From the NCBI RefSeq assembly GCF_042432825.1, contig NZ_JBHLWN010000066.1, forward strand, positions 1 through 14,814: DNA of 14,814 bases. Direction: 5' to 3'. This stretch comes from Gordoniibacillus chartarius. Lineage in GTDB: Bacteria; Bacillota; Bacilli; Paenibacillales; NBRC-103111. The first letter of the stretch is position 1; each line of letters opens with the position of its first letter. The notes under the pieces are model-generated. The model had not been told where the DNA came from and did no database searches. It was given only the letters and a program-made list of their open reading frames with translations. This document shows positions 1-7,470 of this stretch, piece after piece. The translations under genes were made by a program, and so were the position numbers.

Positions 1-507
1 AAACAAGACCCTGGCCGAAAGGCCAGAGCCGATGCGGGAATTTTTATTCCGAGAGGCTTAATAGTTGCTAACGAGGTGAAAAAGTTAGCGGAACAGTCCC
101 GAAGGTCTGCAGAAAGGATCACGACTCTTCTTGCAGATATTAGTTCCGAGGTCACCAAAGCGGTCGAAACGGTCAAGAGTGGCAAAGATGCTCTTTCCGA
201 AGGGGTATCCTTAGTGAATCGGACAGGTGAATCCTTCGAGTCAATTGTCGGTATGATTTCCGATGTTGCCGCCCAGTCACAAGAGGTTTCTGCAGTTGTC
301 GAGCAGGTAACAGCCTCAACACAAGAGATGGTTAGCTCGATCGAAAATGTGGCGGTCATTTCCGAGAAGAACTCGCAAAATACCCAAAATGTAGCCGCAT
401 CTGCGGAAGAGCAACACGCCTCTATGCAAGAAATCGCCGCCTCTACCGGACATTTGAGTCAGATTGCCGCACAACTTCAAGATGTGATAGGTAAGTTCAA
501 GGTCTGA
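1..507 (+). CDS. Methyl-accepting chemotaxis protein, C-terminal fragment
   Basis: The reading frame is open from the left edge of the window, so the gene start lies outside it or is lost. The residues VANEVKKLAEQS (from base 67) are the hallmark just after the signalling tip of chemoreceptors. The rest is a long heptad-rich coiled coil with many Ala, Ser, Glu and Gln, ending in the usual receptor tail (IGKFKV). In the family this cytoplasmic helical hairpin controls the CheA/CheW kinase complex. Just before the hallmark the sequence is abnormal: where homologues read roughly ARAGEAGRGF, this copy reads ARADAGIFIPRGL, and bases 1-21 do not give the expected receptor residues in this frame. 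That suggests an insertion or frameshift at the tip. Identity as a receptor C-terminus is secure; whether the gene is functional is doubtful. Confidence 0.75.
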   Translation, partial: KQDPGRKARADAGIFIPRGLIVANEVKKLAEQSRRSAERITTLLADISSEVTKAVETVKSGKDALSEGVSLVNRTGESFESIVGMISDVAAQSQEVSAVVEQVTASTQEMVSSIENVAVISEKNSQNTQNVAASAEEQHASMQEIAASTGHLSQIAAQLQDVIGKFKV

Positions 508-641
508 TCACGGTAATTATTCCATATGTCTCCGGGTTCGTCGCTGAAGTAACGGACAGGAATCAAGAACCGATGTTGGTTGACAAGAACTACATCCCAT
601 TCCCGACACGCCAAAACCCTATCTCTGTGATGGGGTATTAA
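495..641 (+). other. Unrecognised coding-like fragment (48 codons)
   Basis: A frame without start codon reads VQGLITVIIPYVSGF, then a charged stretch, and ends PTRQNPISVMGY before a TAA. The composition is protein-like (mixed hydrophobic, Pro and charged residues) and the frame overlaps the end of the chemoreceptor fragment by 13 bases. It may be the C-terminus of a gene whose front was deleted. I do not recognise the family, and a short open frame can arise by chance. Confidence 0.25.
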
Positions 642-1461
642 GCAGCAGCTCGCTAGAGCATTGAATGAAATAGAAGCGTTAAAACATGAGAATCATCTAC
701 TGAAGCTCCAACTATCCCAATATATAAATCTCGAAGAGAAGGAGTCTGACTCACCAGATCTCCAACCTGTTACCAACCAAGGACAAGCACTTACAGACCA
801 TGTACATCAAAAATCCAGCTCCGAAGAAAAAATAGCCTTATTCCGTTCTCTCTTCTGCGGGCGAGAGGATGTTGACAAACAAAGCCGGTAAATCGGGATA
901 TTCCCCAGCGTGCAATAATGACACAATACGGGAATTTTATCGGCAACAACAGCATTTGGCAAAACGGTAGTAGCTGCTTCAATTATTGCCTCGCGGAAGG
1001 TGAACACGTTGGTGCTAGTTCATAGAAGGGAACTCATGGACCAATGGATGGAGCGGCTTAGCATGTTTTTGAATCTCGACAAGAAGGGCATCGGTGTCAT
1101 TGGCGGGGGCAAGGATAAACGAAGCGGAATCGTGGATATTGCGATTATACAAAGCTTAAATCAAAAGGGCATCGTCAAGGATTTCGTCGAAGAGTACGGG
1201 CAAATTATCGTGGATGAATGCCACCACATTTCGGCGTTCAGCTTCGAGCAAGTATTGAAAAAGGCGAAAGCCAAATATGTACTAGGTTTAACGGCGACAC
1301 CTACGCGGCAAGATGGTCATCAGCCGATCGTCTTGATGCAGTGTGGTCCGATCCGGATAAAAATAGACGCGAAGTCGCAAGCGCAGGCTCGGGGCATTGC
1401 ACATAAAGTAGTTCCGCGTTACTGGTTCACCCCATCTCCGGGAAGGGGACGGCATGTATAA
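631..1461 (+). pseudogene. Relic of a TOTE-type primase-DEAD/DEAH helicase gene
   Basis: Three pieces of one ancestral gene can be read. Bases 631-873 encode a leucine-zipper-like N-terminus followed by ALFRSLFCGREDV, typical of the start of the archaeo-eukaryotic primase (AEP) domain in TOTE conflict-system proteins. After a small frameshifting deletion, bases 881-919 encode KAGKSGYSPACNN, also typical of that domain. The frame then jumps: from 922 another frame reads GILSATTAFGKT (Walker A), LVLVHRRELMDQW (motif Ia), IIVDECHH (DECH box, about base 1207) and GLTATP (motif III), all from the first RecA lobe of a superfamily-2 helicase. The primase catalytic region is missing between the second and third pieces. 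The frame stops soon after VVPRYW, so the second helicase lobe is missing too. Intact relatives are much larger. The gene cannot make a working enzyme. Confidence 0.75.
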
Positions 1462-1654
1462 GAAAAGTTAAGGGCTATCAACTGATGGGGTATCACGGTA
1501 TGAATTTATAGCATAGGGTGCATGTGAAGACAGCTTCCCAACAGGAATCAAGCGGAAAATGTCGAAATTAAGTAGGGAATGCGACTTTTGTATGCCATTT
1601 GGCTGTGCAAATGTAAGTCACATCAGGATATTACTTGAATGGCGAGGTCAGAGG

Positions 1655-2611
1655 ATGCTGATTGGATTTGTGCTGGGTGCGGCGATGAGCACGTTTGTGT
1701 GGATGCTGCTGATTCGCTACAAAAATAATAAGGATACCGGTAAAGAATATCTGCGAGGATTCATGGAATTGGCGGAAGGTACGAAAGACAGGCTGTATTA
1801 TTTTGAGACCAAGCCGAAGTGGAGGTACCGTTACTTTTACCCGCCTCTCAAGGATCCTGAATTAGATCGAATGGTATATGATAATCCGGAAATTTTATTA
1901 AGCAGAGTGCACCCGGATGACTATGAGCTTCTTATTAGAAAAATAAATGGAGAAGTGGATTTCAGCCAACCGATATTATATCGAATGGTGAACTATGAAA
2001 GCGAGAATAAAGAGTACGTTTGGTACGAAGAATTCACAACACCAATCTATAAGAACGGAGAGCTTGTAGCGATCCAGGGGATACTCCGAAACGTCGATGA
2101 AAAGTTGAAGCTCCAAGAAGAACTGGAGTATCGGATCGAGCATGATACGCTGACAGGGGTTTACAACCGATCGTTCTTTGAAACGATTGTCGAGAAATAT
2201 AATAGTAAAATGGATGTTCCGATAGCCATTATCATTGGTGATTTAGATAAGCTGAAGCAATTGAATGATACATTGGGACATAAGCTAGGCGATAAATACA
2301 TTATGGAAGCCGCTTCCCTGCTCAAGCAATTTGCACGGGAGAATGTACTGATTTCGAGAATCGGAGGCGACGAATACTGCATCATAGTCGTCGAAGCTGA
2401 TGAAGACCACGTAAGTCGTTTAAAGGAATCCATTCTTCAAGCCATAAGCTTGTATAATGCCAGCTCTCCGGACTTACAAATCGAAATGTCCATCGGTTAT
2501 GCCTTTGCGGAAAGCTCCCTTGGCAACATGGATCAATTGTTTATAGAAGCGGATCGCAATATGTATCAAGAGAAATACCTCAAAAAAATGGGTCGTGAAG
2601 TGAGCAAATAA
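1655..2611 (+). CDS. Membrane-anchored PAS-GGDEF diguanylate cyclase
   Basis: GGDEF proteins join two GTP into cyclic di-GMP at the inner face of the membrane. Starting at 1655 gives 318 residues, with GAGG seven bases upstream and a hydrophobic anchor (about residues 1-21) right at the start; an ATG at 1559 would add 32 residues without a good ribosome site. A PAS_3-like sensor domain follows (about 45-150, with SRVHPDDY and YVWYEEF). The cyclase domain starts near TLTGVYNRSFFE. Metal-binding aspartates are in GDLDKLKQLND, and the active-site loop is GGDEY (residues 237-241) instead of GGDEF. The inhibitory RxxD site upstream is RENV, so product feedback is probably lost. The Tyr substitution is conservative, so activity is plausible but unproven. 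It appears monocistronic and faces the convergent gene at 2678-4129. Confidence 0.85.
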   Translation: MLIGFVLGAAMSTFVWMLLIRYKNNKDTGKEYLRGFMELAEGTKDRLYYFETKPKWRYRYFYPPLKDPELDRMVYDNPEILLSRVHPDDYELLIRKINGEVDFSQPILYRMVNYESENKEYVWYEEFTTPIYKNGELVAIQGILRNVDEKLKLQEELEYRIEHDTLTGVYNRSFFETIVEKYNSKMDVPIAIIIGDLDKLKQLNDTLGHKLGDKYIMEAASLLKQFARENVLISRIGGDEYCIIVVEADEDHVSRLKESILQAISLYNASSPDLQIEMSIGYAFAESSLGNMDQLFIEADRNMYQEKYLKKMGREVSK

Positions 2612-2631
2612 GAAACGAACACATAAACCAA

Positions 2632-2664
2632 AAGAGGACCGCGGGCAGCTGCCCCGGTCCTCTT
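2632..2664 (-). terminator. Hairpin terminator between convergent genes
   Basis: AAGAGGACC (2632-2640) pairs with GGTCCTCTT (2656-2664), and the loop holds a second GC-rich palindrome, GGGCAGCTGCCC. Read on the minus strand the stem runs into CTTTTGG, so it best serves the phytase-like gene. It may also stop the GGDEF transcript coming the other way. Confidence 0.65.
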
Positions 2665-2677
2665 GAACGTTCCAAAC

Positions 2678-4129
2678 TTACTTAATCGTATAAGGCAGCT
2701 TGAATGTCCACAGCTCGGTGCCGTTGTCGGCCGAAGTGCTGCCTACGCCGAAATCGTTGTCGTTGACGATGACGAGTGTGTTCCCGTTGACGAGCGCCAG
2801 GCCTTCGATCTTCTCGTACGGGAATTTGAAGGATACGGCATCCAGGACAGTGCGCTTGGAAGGCGGCATGATGTTCAGCGCCTTCATGTCGCTGACGCTC
2901 ATCTGCTCCAGTGTCTTGCCGGCAGCGGCATCATCGTACTTGCCGAGGATGTTCGTAGCATCGGTCAGATCGACGGCATAGACGCGCTTCAGCTGTGCCT
3001 TGTCGCCTGCGTTCTTGTCGCGCTCGTCGATCAGCAGGGTGTTCTCGTTGACCGCGATGAGGTCGGAGATGACGATGTCCGCTTGCTTCAGGCCCTGGAA
3101 CTGGTTGGCGTCTTCCGCCACATAGGCGAACTCGGCAACAGGCTTGAGCGTCTCCAGCTCGATCTTGATAATGCGCAGCTGGCGCGAATTGTCGGATTTG
3201 CTATCCGGGTTGCGAAGCGGGCTCTGCATCGCCATGAACATAAACTTTCCGTCCGGCGTAATGCCGACAGCTTCAGCGCCGCGGTTTTGACGCAGCTTGT
3301 TGTACACGGCCGGCAGCGACTCGCGCGCAGGTACAAGCGGTGTCTCCACCTGAGCCGACCAGCCCTGCGGAACGATCCGTTCAATCAGTGTGCCGTCACG
3401 CTTGACATGGAAGATGGAAGGGCCGTATTCGTCCGAGATCCAGAAGGTGTCGTCCTTGGCATTGTAAGCAATACCCTCGATATCGCCGCCGTAAGGGTCG
3501 TACGCAAGCTTCTTCTCGCCCTTCGTGTCGTAAGGCACTTCGTCCCGGCCGTCGATGTTCGGCAAGCCGGTAATGTTGGCGGTGCCGGATACAGGGTCTT
3601 TGCCGTTAACCTTCAGCGGGATTTTGTCGAGAATGTTAATCCCGCCGTCTTTGATTTCGATTTTGTATATCGTCGGAGTGTAATCAGGGAGTGGGAAGGT
3701 ACGGACCGTTTTGCCGTTCACGTCCACTTCCCCGTTCGGACCGCGGTCTGCCGTGGAATAAAATACGTTGTCCGGGTCGCCCGGAATGTGAGTCAGCGAG
3801 GAGCCGACCCCCATCTTGATTCCTTCTGCAAGGTCAGGAGCTTTCAGCATATATTTGCCGGTCAGCTCCGGCTTGTCCGTCAGAGCTACGCTGCTGCGGA
3901 ATTCATCCCAATCTACATACTTGCCAAGGGTATCGCCGAGAGCGCGAACAGGCAGGTAGAGGCTGCCGCCCGCATTAATAGCCGGTGCAGATGGAGTTAC
4001 GGCTTGTCCGTTGTTCGAGTACTTGACGTTCTCTGCGGTCGTACCGCTGACATCAGCCGCAGCTGCCATGCCTGTGCCGGATGTGAGTGTGAGTGCCGCC
4101 GCAGCGGTGATCATCCATAGCTTCTTCAT
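2678..4129 (-). CDS. Secreted phytase-like (esterase-like) protein with copper-amine-oxidase N-domain
   Basis: 483 residues. A signal peptide is clear: MKK, a hydrophobic stretch, then an Ala-rich cleavage site near residue 25. Residues ~33-90 resemble the copper amine oxidase N-terminal domain common in Paenibacillus exoproteins (NGQAVTPSAPAIN, SLYLPVRALGDTLG, YVDWDE). Residues ~105-475 resemble the phytase-like, 'esterase-like activity of phytase' family, a beta-propeller fold: TADRGPNGE, DIEGIAYN, WISDEYGP, RGAEAVGITPDGK and EGLALVNGNTLVIVNDNDFG. The repeated acidic loops could bind metal. Substrate unknown; true phytase activity should not be assumed. GGGAGGGG lies about ten bases before the ATG. 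A long open frame on the plus strand across this GC-rich gene is a shadow: it has no ribosome site or recognisable domain. Confidence 0.88.
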   Translation of the reverse strand: MKKLWMITAAAALTLTSGTGMAAAADVSGTTAENVKYSNNGQAVTPSAPAINAGGSLYLPVRALGDTLGKYVDWDEFRSSVALTDKPELTGKYMLKAPDLAEGIKMGVGSSLTHIPGDPDNVFYSTADRGPNGEVDVNGKTVRTFPLPDYTPTIYKIEIKDGGINILDKIPLKVNGKDPVSGTANITGLPNIDGRDEVPYDTKGEKKLAYDPYGGDIEGIAYNAKDDTFWISDEYGPSIFHVKRDGTLIERIVPQGWSAQVETPLVPARESLPAVYNKLRQNRGAEAVGITPDGKFMFMAMQSPLRNPDSKSDNSRQLRIIKIELETLKPVAEFAYVAEDANQFQGLKQADIVISDLIAVNENTLLIDERDKNAGDKAQLKRVYAVDLTDATNILGKYDDAAAGKTLEQMSVSDMKALNIMPPSKRTVLDAVSFKFPYEKIEGLALVNGNTLVIVNDNDFGVGSTSADNGTELWTFKLPYTIK

Positions 4130-4177
4130 TCTGTAATGCCCCTCCCGTTATGTACCATTCGAATTCATATCTCTGGG

Positions 4178-4231
4178 ATTATAGCAGGGTTATGTTTATG
4201 GACTGCGCGATTTTTGTCAAATTTATGTAAA
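4178..4231 (-). promoter_or_regulatory. Candidate promoter and paired TTNACA boxes for the phytase-like gene
   Basis: On the minus strand TATAAT (4178-4183) is preceded by TG one base upstream, an extended -10. No good -35 lies at 17 bases (GCAGTC). Further upstream are TTGACA (4215-4220) and TTTACA (4226-4231), spaced 11 bases start to start. Such pitch resembles PhoP boxes of the Bacillus phosphate regulon, but the assignment is inference. Confidence 0.45.
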
Positions 4232-4351
4232 TTATTACGCAATAAGCTTTATAGTTCGGAATTCTTCAAAATACTACTCAAGCGCATAATGCACAGATAG
4301 ACGTCGAGGAGCTGGTCAGAGGCAACCCCCAATCCCGCCAATACAATATTG

Positions 4352-4404
4352 TGACATAAAATGACATATTTCTAGTCTATCAGTCAAATTTGTAGTAATA
4401 TAAT
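4352..4404 (+). promoter_or_regulatory. Candidate promoter region of the carboxypeptidase-amidase operon
   Basis: TATAAT occurs at 4399-4404, about 54 bases before the TTG start, without a clear -35 at the right distance. Upstream, TGACATA occurs twice (4352-4358 and 4362-4368), exactly ten bases apart, which would place an activator on one DNA face. The rest of the 4130-4457 intergenic stretch shows nothing else recognisable. Confidence 0.4.
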
Positions 4405-4457
4405 TGGGTCGATTATCCATTGCGAGAGACAGTCAACTATGAATAGGGGAGAGCGTT

Positions 4458-5948
4458 TTGCAGCGAGAGAGTTTGAGACAGCGTGCATGGAAGGCGTTGA
4501 CCGCAGTTATTTTGGCAGGGATGTTCTGGTTCGGGGCTCTGGGTACGGGCTACGCGGAGGAAAGCGCGGGGAGCAAAAATATTGTCGATCCTTATCAAGT
4601 ATATACGTATGAAAGGATGCTGGAGCATACGGATCGGCTGGCGGCGGCCTACCCCGACTTGATCCGGAATCAGTCGATTGGCACCACTGCTTTTGGCCGG
4701 GAGATTCGGGCCGTGAAGCTGGGAAAGGGCGAAGCTACCATTCTCATCGACGGGTCCCAGCACGCCAGAGAGTGGATGGGGACGAATCTCATTATGTATA
4801 TGATTGACCGGTATGCCTATGCATATGAGAATAATATGAAGTACGATAATTATATTGTGCGGGAACTGTTGGACCGCTGCACGATTTGGTTCGTCCCGAT
4901 GGTCAATCCGGACGGTGTGACGCTTCAGCAGCAAGGACTGGCGGCCTTCCCGCCGTCGTATCATGCTGACTTGCTCCGAATGAACGGCAACAGCTCTAAT
5001 TTTAAACAGTGGAAAGCGAACGCCCAAGGCATTGACATTAACCGGCAGTATCCGGCCATGTGGGACTATATCCGTAATTCCCCCCAATATCCGACGTTCA
5101 AGAATTATAAAGGCTCGGCTCCGGCGGAAACGGCGGAAGCGAAGAGCATGATCGGCTTCACCTATGCCATCGACCCGGAAATCGCGCTCTCTTACCATAC
5201 TTCCGGGGAAGTGTTGTACTGGCATTTCTTCACGAAGCCTGAGGTTCTTGACCGGGATAAGAGGATGGCGGATGCGATCACCGGTATGACGGGGTATAGT
5301 CAGGTTAAGCCGGAACAATACCCCTCGGGAGGCGGTTATACCGACTGGTTTATTGCGGGGTTTGACCGGCCCGGATTTACCGCCGAGCTGGGACCGTATC
5401 AGGAGGAGACGGAGCTGCCGCTTTGGACGTTCACCGGAATATGGAAAGAGAACGAGAAGCTTGGGTTCTACTTGGCCGATGAAGGCTACAAGCTGTGGCA
5501 TGCACGCTTCCCGATCCAACAAATCGATGAGAAGCTTGAGCTGCTGGGGGCAGCGAAAATGTTCAACCGTCCGAACGAGGCCTATTTTACCGGCGCAGAG
5601 GTCCGCGGCCAGGTCGTCGCCGACGCCCGCTTGAATGACTGGTTCCGTATCGAAACTTGGCTTGGCAAGAAATGGGTATACTTACCTCCTGATGCGTACT
5701 TGAAAGGGTACAGCGAGCCCTTCACGGATAAAGTCAAATTGACCGAAGCGGCGGCGCTCTACCATTATCCGAGTCTGGAGCACGGAATACCGCTTGGCCA
5801 ATTGCAGCCTCAGCAAGTGAAGGCGGTGAAGCGCTGGAACGATTGGCTCTTGGTCGAAACGTGGCAAGGACATGCATGGATACAGGTGAAAGAGCAGGCT
5901 GTACAAGGAGGCAAGGAGAATGGCAATCAAACGAAGCCGGAAAAATAG
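4458..5948 (+). CDS. Secreted M14 family zinc carboxypeptidase with two C-terminal SH3-like modules
   Basis: Metallocarboxypeptidases remove C-terminal residues from peptides; some bacterial members cut peptidoglycan stem peptides. The start is TTG at 4458, with GGGGAG just upstream, giving 496 residues. A signal peptide ends near GYA (residue 33). The M14 domain spans ~45-345. Zinc ligands are H102 and E105 in GSQHAREW and H247 in SYHTSGE. NPDG (150-153) and DINRQYP (193-199, substrate-binding Arg) follow the family pattern, and the catalytic Glu is E310 in FTAELGPY. All key residues are present. Two tandem modules follow, each ending in a Trp-rich signature (DWFRIETWLGKKWVYL and DWLLVETWQGHAWIQV), also present in the next gene. 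The stop lies 29 bases inside the amidase gene, so the two are co-transcribed. A wall substrate is inferred from this context. Confidence 0.9.
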   Translation: MQRESLRQRAWKALTAVILAGMFWFGALGTGYAEESAGSKNIVDPYQVYTYERMLEHTDRLAAAYPDLIRNQSIGTTAFGREIRAVKLGKGEATILIDGSQHAREWMGTNLIMYMIDRYAYAYENNMKYDNYIVRELLDRCTIWFVPMVNPDGVTLQQQGLAAFPPSYHADLLRMNGNSSNFKQWKANAQGIDINRQYPAMWDYIRNSPQYPTFKNYKGSAPAETAEAKSMIGFTYAIDPEIALSYHTSGEVLYWHFFTKPEVLDRDKRMADAITGMTGYSQVKPEQYPSGGGYTDWFIAGFDRPGFTAELGPYQEETELPLWTFTGIWKENEKLGFYLADEGYKLWHARFPIQQIDEKLELLGAAKMFNRPNEAYFTGAEVRGQVVADARLNDWFRIETWLGKKWVYLPPDAYLKGYSEPFTDKVKLTEAAALYHYPSLEHGIPLGQLQPQQVKAVKRWNDWLLVETWQGHAWIQVKEQAVQGGKENGNQTKPEK

Positions 5949-6864
5949 GTCGATACTGGGCATGCTGGCCATTATGGCGGCTAGCGCGATATTGCCCGCG
6001 CAGCCCGCAGCCGCCAAAGCGGCGGGGGAGCAAATCGTGTGCGTGGACCCGGGCCATCAGCTTCGGGGAAATCATGAGACGGAGCCGGTTTCGCCGCACT
6101 CGACAACCATGAAAGCGAAGGTCAGCTCCGGAACGACAGGGGTCAAGACGAAGAAGCCGGAATATGTGCTGACGCTGGAGGCATCCCTGCTGCTTAAGGA
6201 AAAGCTGAAATCGTTCGGTTACACGGTCGTCATGACGCGGGAAACCCATGATGTCGACATCTCCAACGTCGAAAGGGCGCAGCGCTGCAATGAAGCGGGG
6301 GCGGATTTGGCCGTTCGGATTCACGCCGACGGAGACAGCTCTTCGAGGACGCAGGGCATTTCGCTGTTGTACCCGGCATGGAGCGAGGCCGCTCAGACGA
6401 TATACGCTCCAAGCAAAGCAGCCGCGGAAATGATTCTGGCCGACACGGCAGCCGCCACCGGTGCGGTATCCAGAGGCATTGTGCCGCGCTCCGATCTCAC
6501 CGGCTTCAATTGGTCGACGGTGCCGACCGTATTGGTGGAGATGGGGTTTATGACCAATCCGAACGAGGACCTTAAGCTGTCGGACCCCGAATACATGAAT
6601 CGGTTAACGGAGGGAATGGCGCTCGGCATTACGAAGGCGTTGGCCGTTCAAGTCGGGGAGCAGGAAGCGGAACAGCGTTTCAGCGTAGACCTGGCGGGCC
6701 AAACGACGCTGCATCACTACGCGAATGGCCGCATGTACCGTACCCGGCTTGCCCTTGCTCCGCAGACCGTACAAGTAACGGCGACTAGAGGCAATTGGGG
6801 CAAAATCGAGACATGGATCGGTCCGATGTGGGTTTATGTCGGCGGCTTGCAGCAGAAACAGTAG
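5920..6864 (+). CDS. N-acetylmuramoyl-L-alanine amidase (Amidase_3) with SH3-like C-terminus
   Basis: Amidase_3 enzymes split the bond between N-acetylmuramic acid and the first Ala of peptidoglycan, using one zinc. The ATG at 5920 has AAGGAGG eight bases upstream, inside the end of the carboxypeptidase gene, which points to translational coupling. The 314-residue product has a signal peptide (MAIKRSRKNR, hydrophobic core, cleavage after AAA near 32). The domain covers ~37-243: H46 in VDPGHQ, E81 aligned with the second ligand, H135 in RIHADG, and catalytic E207 in LVEMGFMTN. An insert at ~48-78 between first and second ligands is usual for sporulation and cell-wall amidases of this group. 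Residues ~250-308 form one Trp-rich module ending NWGKIETWIGPMWVYV, like those of its neighbour, probably for wall binding. Confidence 0.92.
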   Translation: MAIKRSRKNRSILGMLAIMAASAILPAQPAAAKAAGEQIVCVDPGHQLRGNHETEPVSPHSTTMKAKVSSGTTGVKTKKPEYVLTLEASLLLKEKLKSFGYTVVMTRETHDVDISNVERAQRCNEAGADLAVRIHADGDSSSRTQGISLLYPAWSEAAQTIYAPSKAAAEMILADTAAATGAVSRGIVPRSDLTGFNWSTVPTVLVEMGFMTNPNEDLKLSDPEYMNRLTEGMALGITKALAVQVGEQEAEQRFSVDLAGQTTLHHYANGRMYRTRLALAPQTVQVTATRGNWGKIETWIGPMWVYVGGLQQKQ

Positions 6865-6907
6865 GGCAGGCGGTAAAGGAATTCAATGAAGATACTTTAA
6901 TAATCAG

Positions 6908-6935
6908 AGAGGAGCTGCCGCGGCAGCTCTTTTTT
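6908..6935 (+). terminator. Intrinsic terminator of the carboxypeptidase-amidase operon
   Basis: The perfect 18-base palindrome GAGCTGCCGCGGCAGCTC (6912-6929) is followed directly by six T. It lies 47 bases after the amidase stop. Confidence 0.9.
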
Positions 6936-7208
6936 ACTTTTGTCGGGTCTCGGACAAGGGCGGCCATTGAATGAAATGGAAAAGTTTATGCCCAGTCGTA
7001 ATACTTTCGCCATGTTCCTTCAGATCGAAATGAGCGATGATAGAACCTGTAAGACGCATATCGGTTCTTATTCGAACGGTCGTAACGAGGCGAGGATATC
7101 AGCTTATCCCGCAGTGCCGTGCCTGTTAGGTTCCGGTATCCTGTACGATCGGATCGGTAGAAACCTCCGCCTGAACCGCAGCGGGATTCTACATCCAGTG
7201 GTCGAACC
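6936..7208. other. Intergenic stretch without recognisable gene
   Basis: Open frames exist on both strands but none has a ribosome site together with protein-like composition. An inverted repeat AGAACC/GGTTCT (7042-7047, 7063-7068) is short and could be chance. I see no RNA gene or insertion-sequence end here. Confidence 0.5.
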
Positions 7209-7226
7209 ATGAAGGGGGTAATGAAT

Positions 7227-7463
7227 ATGTTTAAAAAAGTAACCATTCAAGCCGACCAGCGCGGTTTGCTCTTTCATAAAGGAAGCTATGTGAAGAAGCT
7301 CATGCCGGGGACCTACCACTTTTTATCGTGGTCGCAACCTTCAGTTGCGGTGCTGAATACCGCGAAGCTGATGGACGAGAACCAGACGTTGTTCCGGCTG
7401 AAAGAGCTGGTGAGAAAAAGGCAGCGAGTAAATAACGTACGGGATTTGCGATTTCATACGTAA
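7227..7463 (+). pseudogene. Truncated slipin (stomatin/SPFH family) N-terminal fragment
   Basis: Starting at ATG 7227, eight bases after GGGGG, the product is MFKKVTIQADQRGLLFHKGS and so on, 78 residues. The first ~45 residues (VTIQADQRGLLF, GSYVKKLMPGTYHFL) match the start of Firmicute slipins, membrane-microdomain scaffold proteins normally over 300 residues long. After AVLNTAK the match becomes poor and the frame ends at 7463, before any SPFH domain. Everything downstream is absent. It is therefore either a decayed gene or a small stand-alone protein derived from a slipin front; the former is likelier. Confidence 0.6.
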
Positions 7464-7470
7464 AGTCGGG

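Noticed and set aside
628..1493. TGATGGGGTAT occurs at 628-638 and 1483-1493, flanking the TOTE relic like a target duplication
   Set aside because: Exact 11-base repeats are expected by chance in a window of this length, and no terminal inverted repeats or transposase accompany them.
2663..4120. A 485-codon open frame on the plus strand
   Set aside because: It lies exactly antisense to the phytase-like gene, whose domains, signal peptide and ribosome site are clear; the plus frame is Val/Arg-rich without any domain and arises from GC-rich codons.
4437..5522. A 361-codon open frame on the minus strand
   Set aside because: Antisense shadow of the carboxypeptidase gene, all of whose catalytic residues are in the plus frame.
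6940..7212. A 90-codon open frame between the amidase terminator and the slipin fragment
   Set aside because: No ribosome site, no protein-like pattern, and frames of similar length exist on the other strand.
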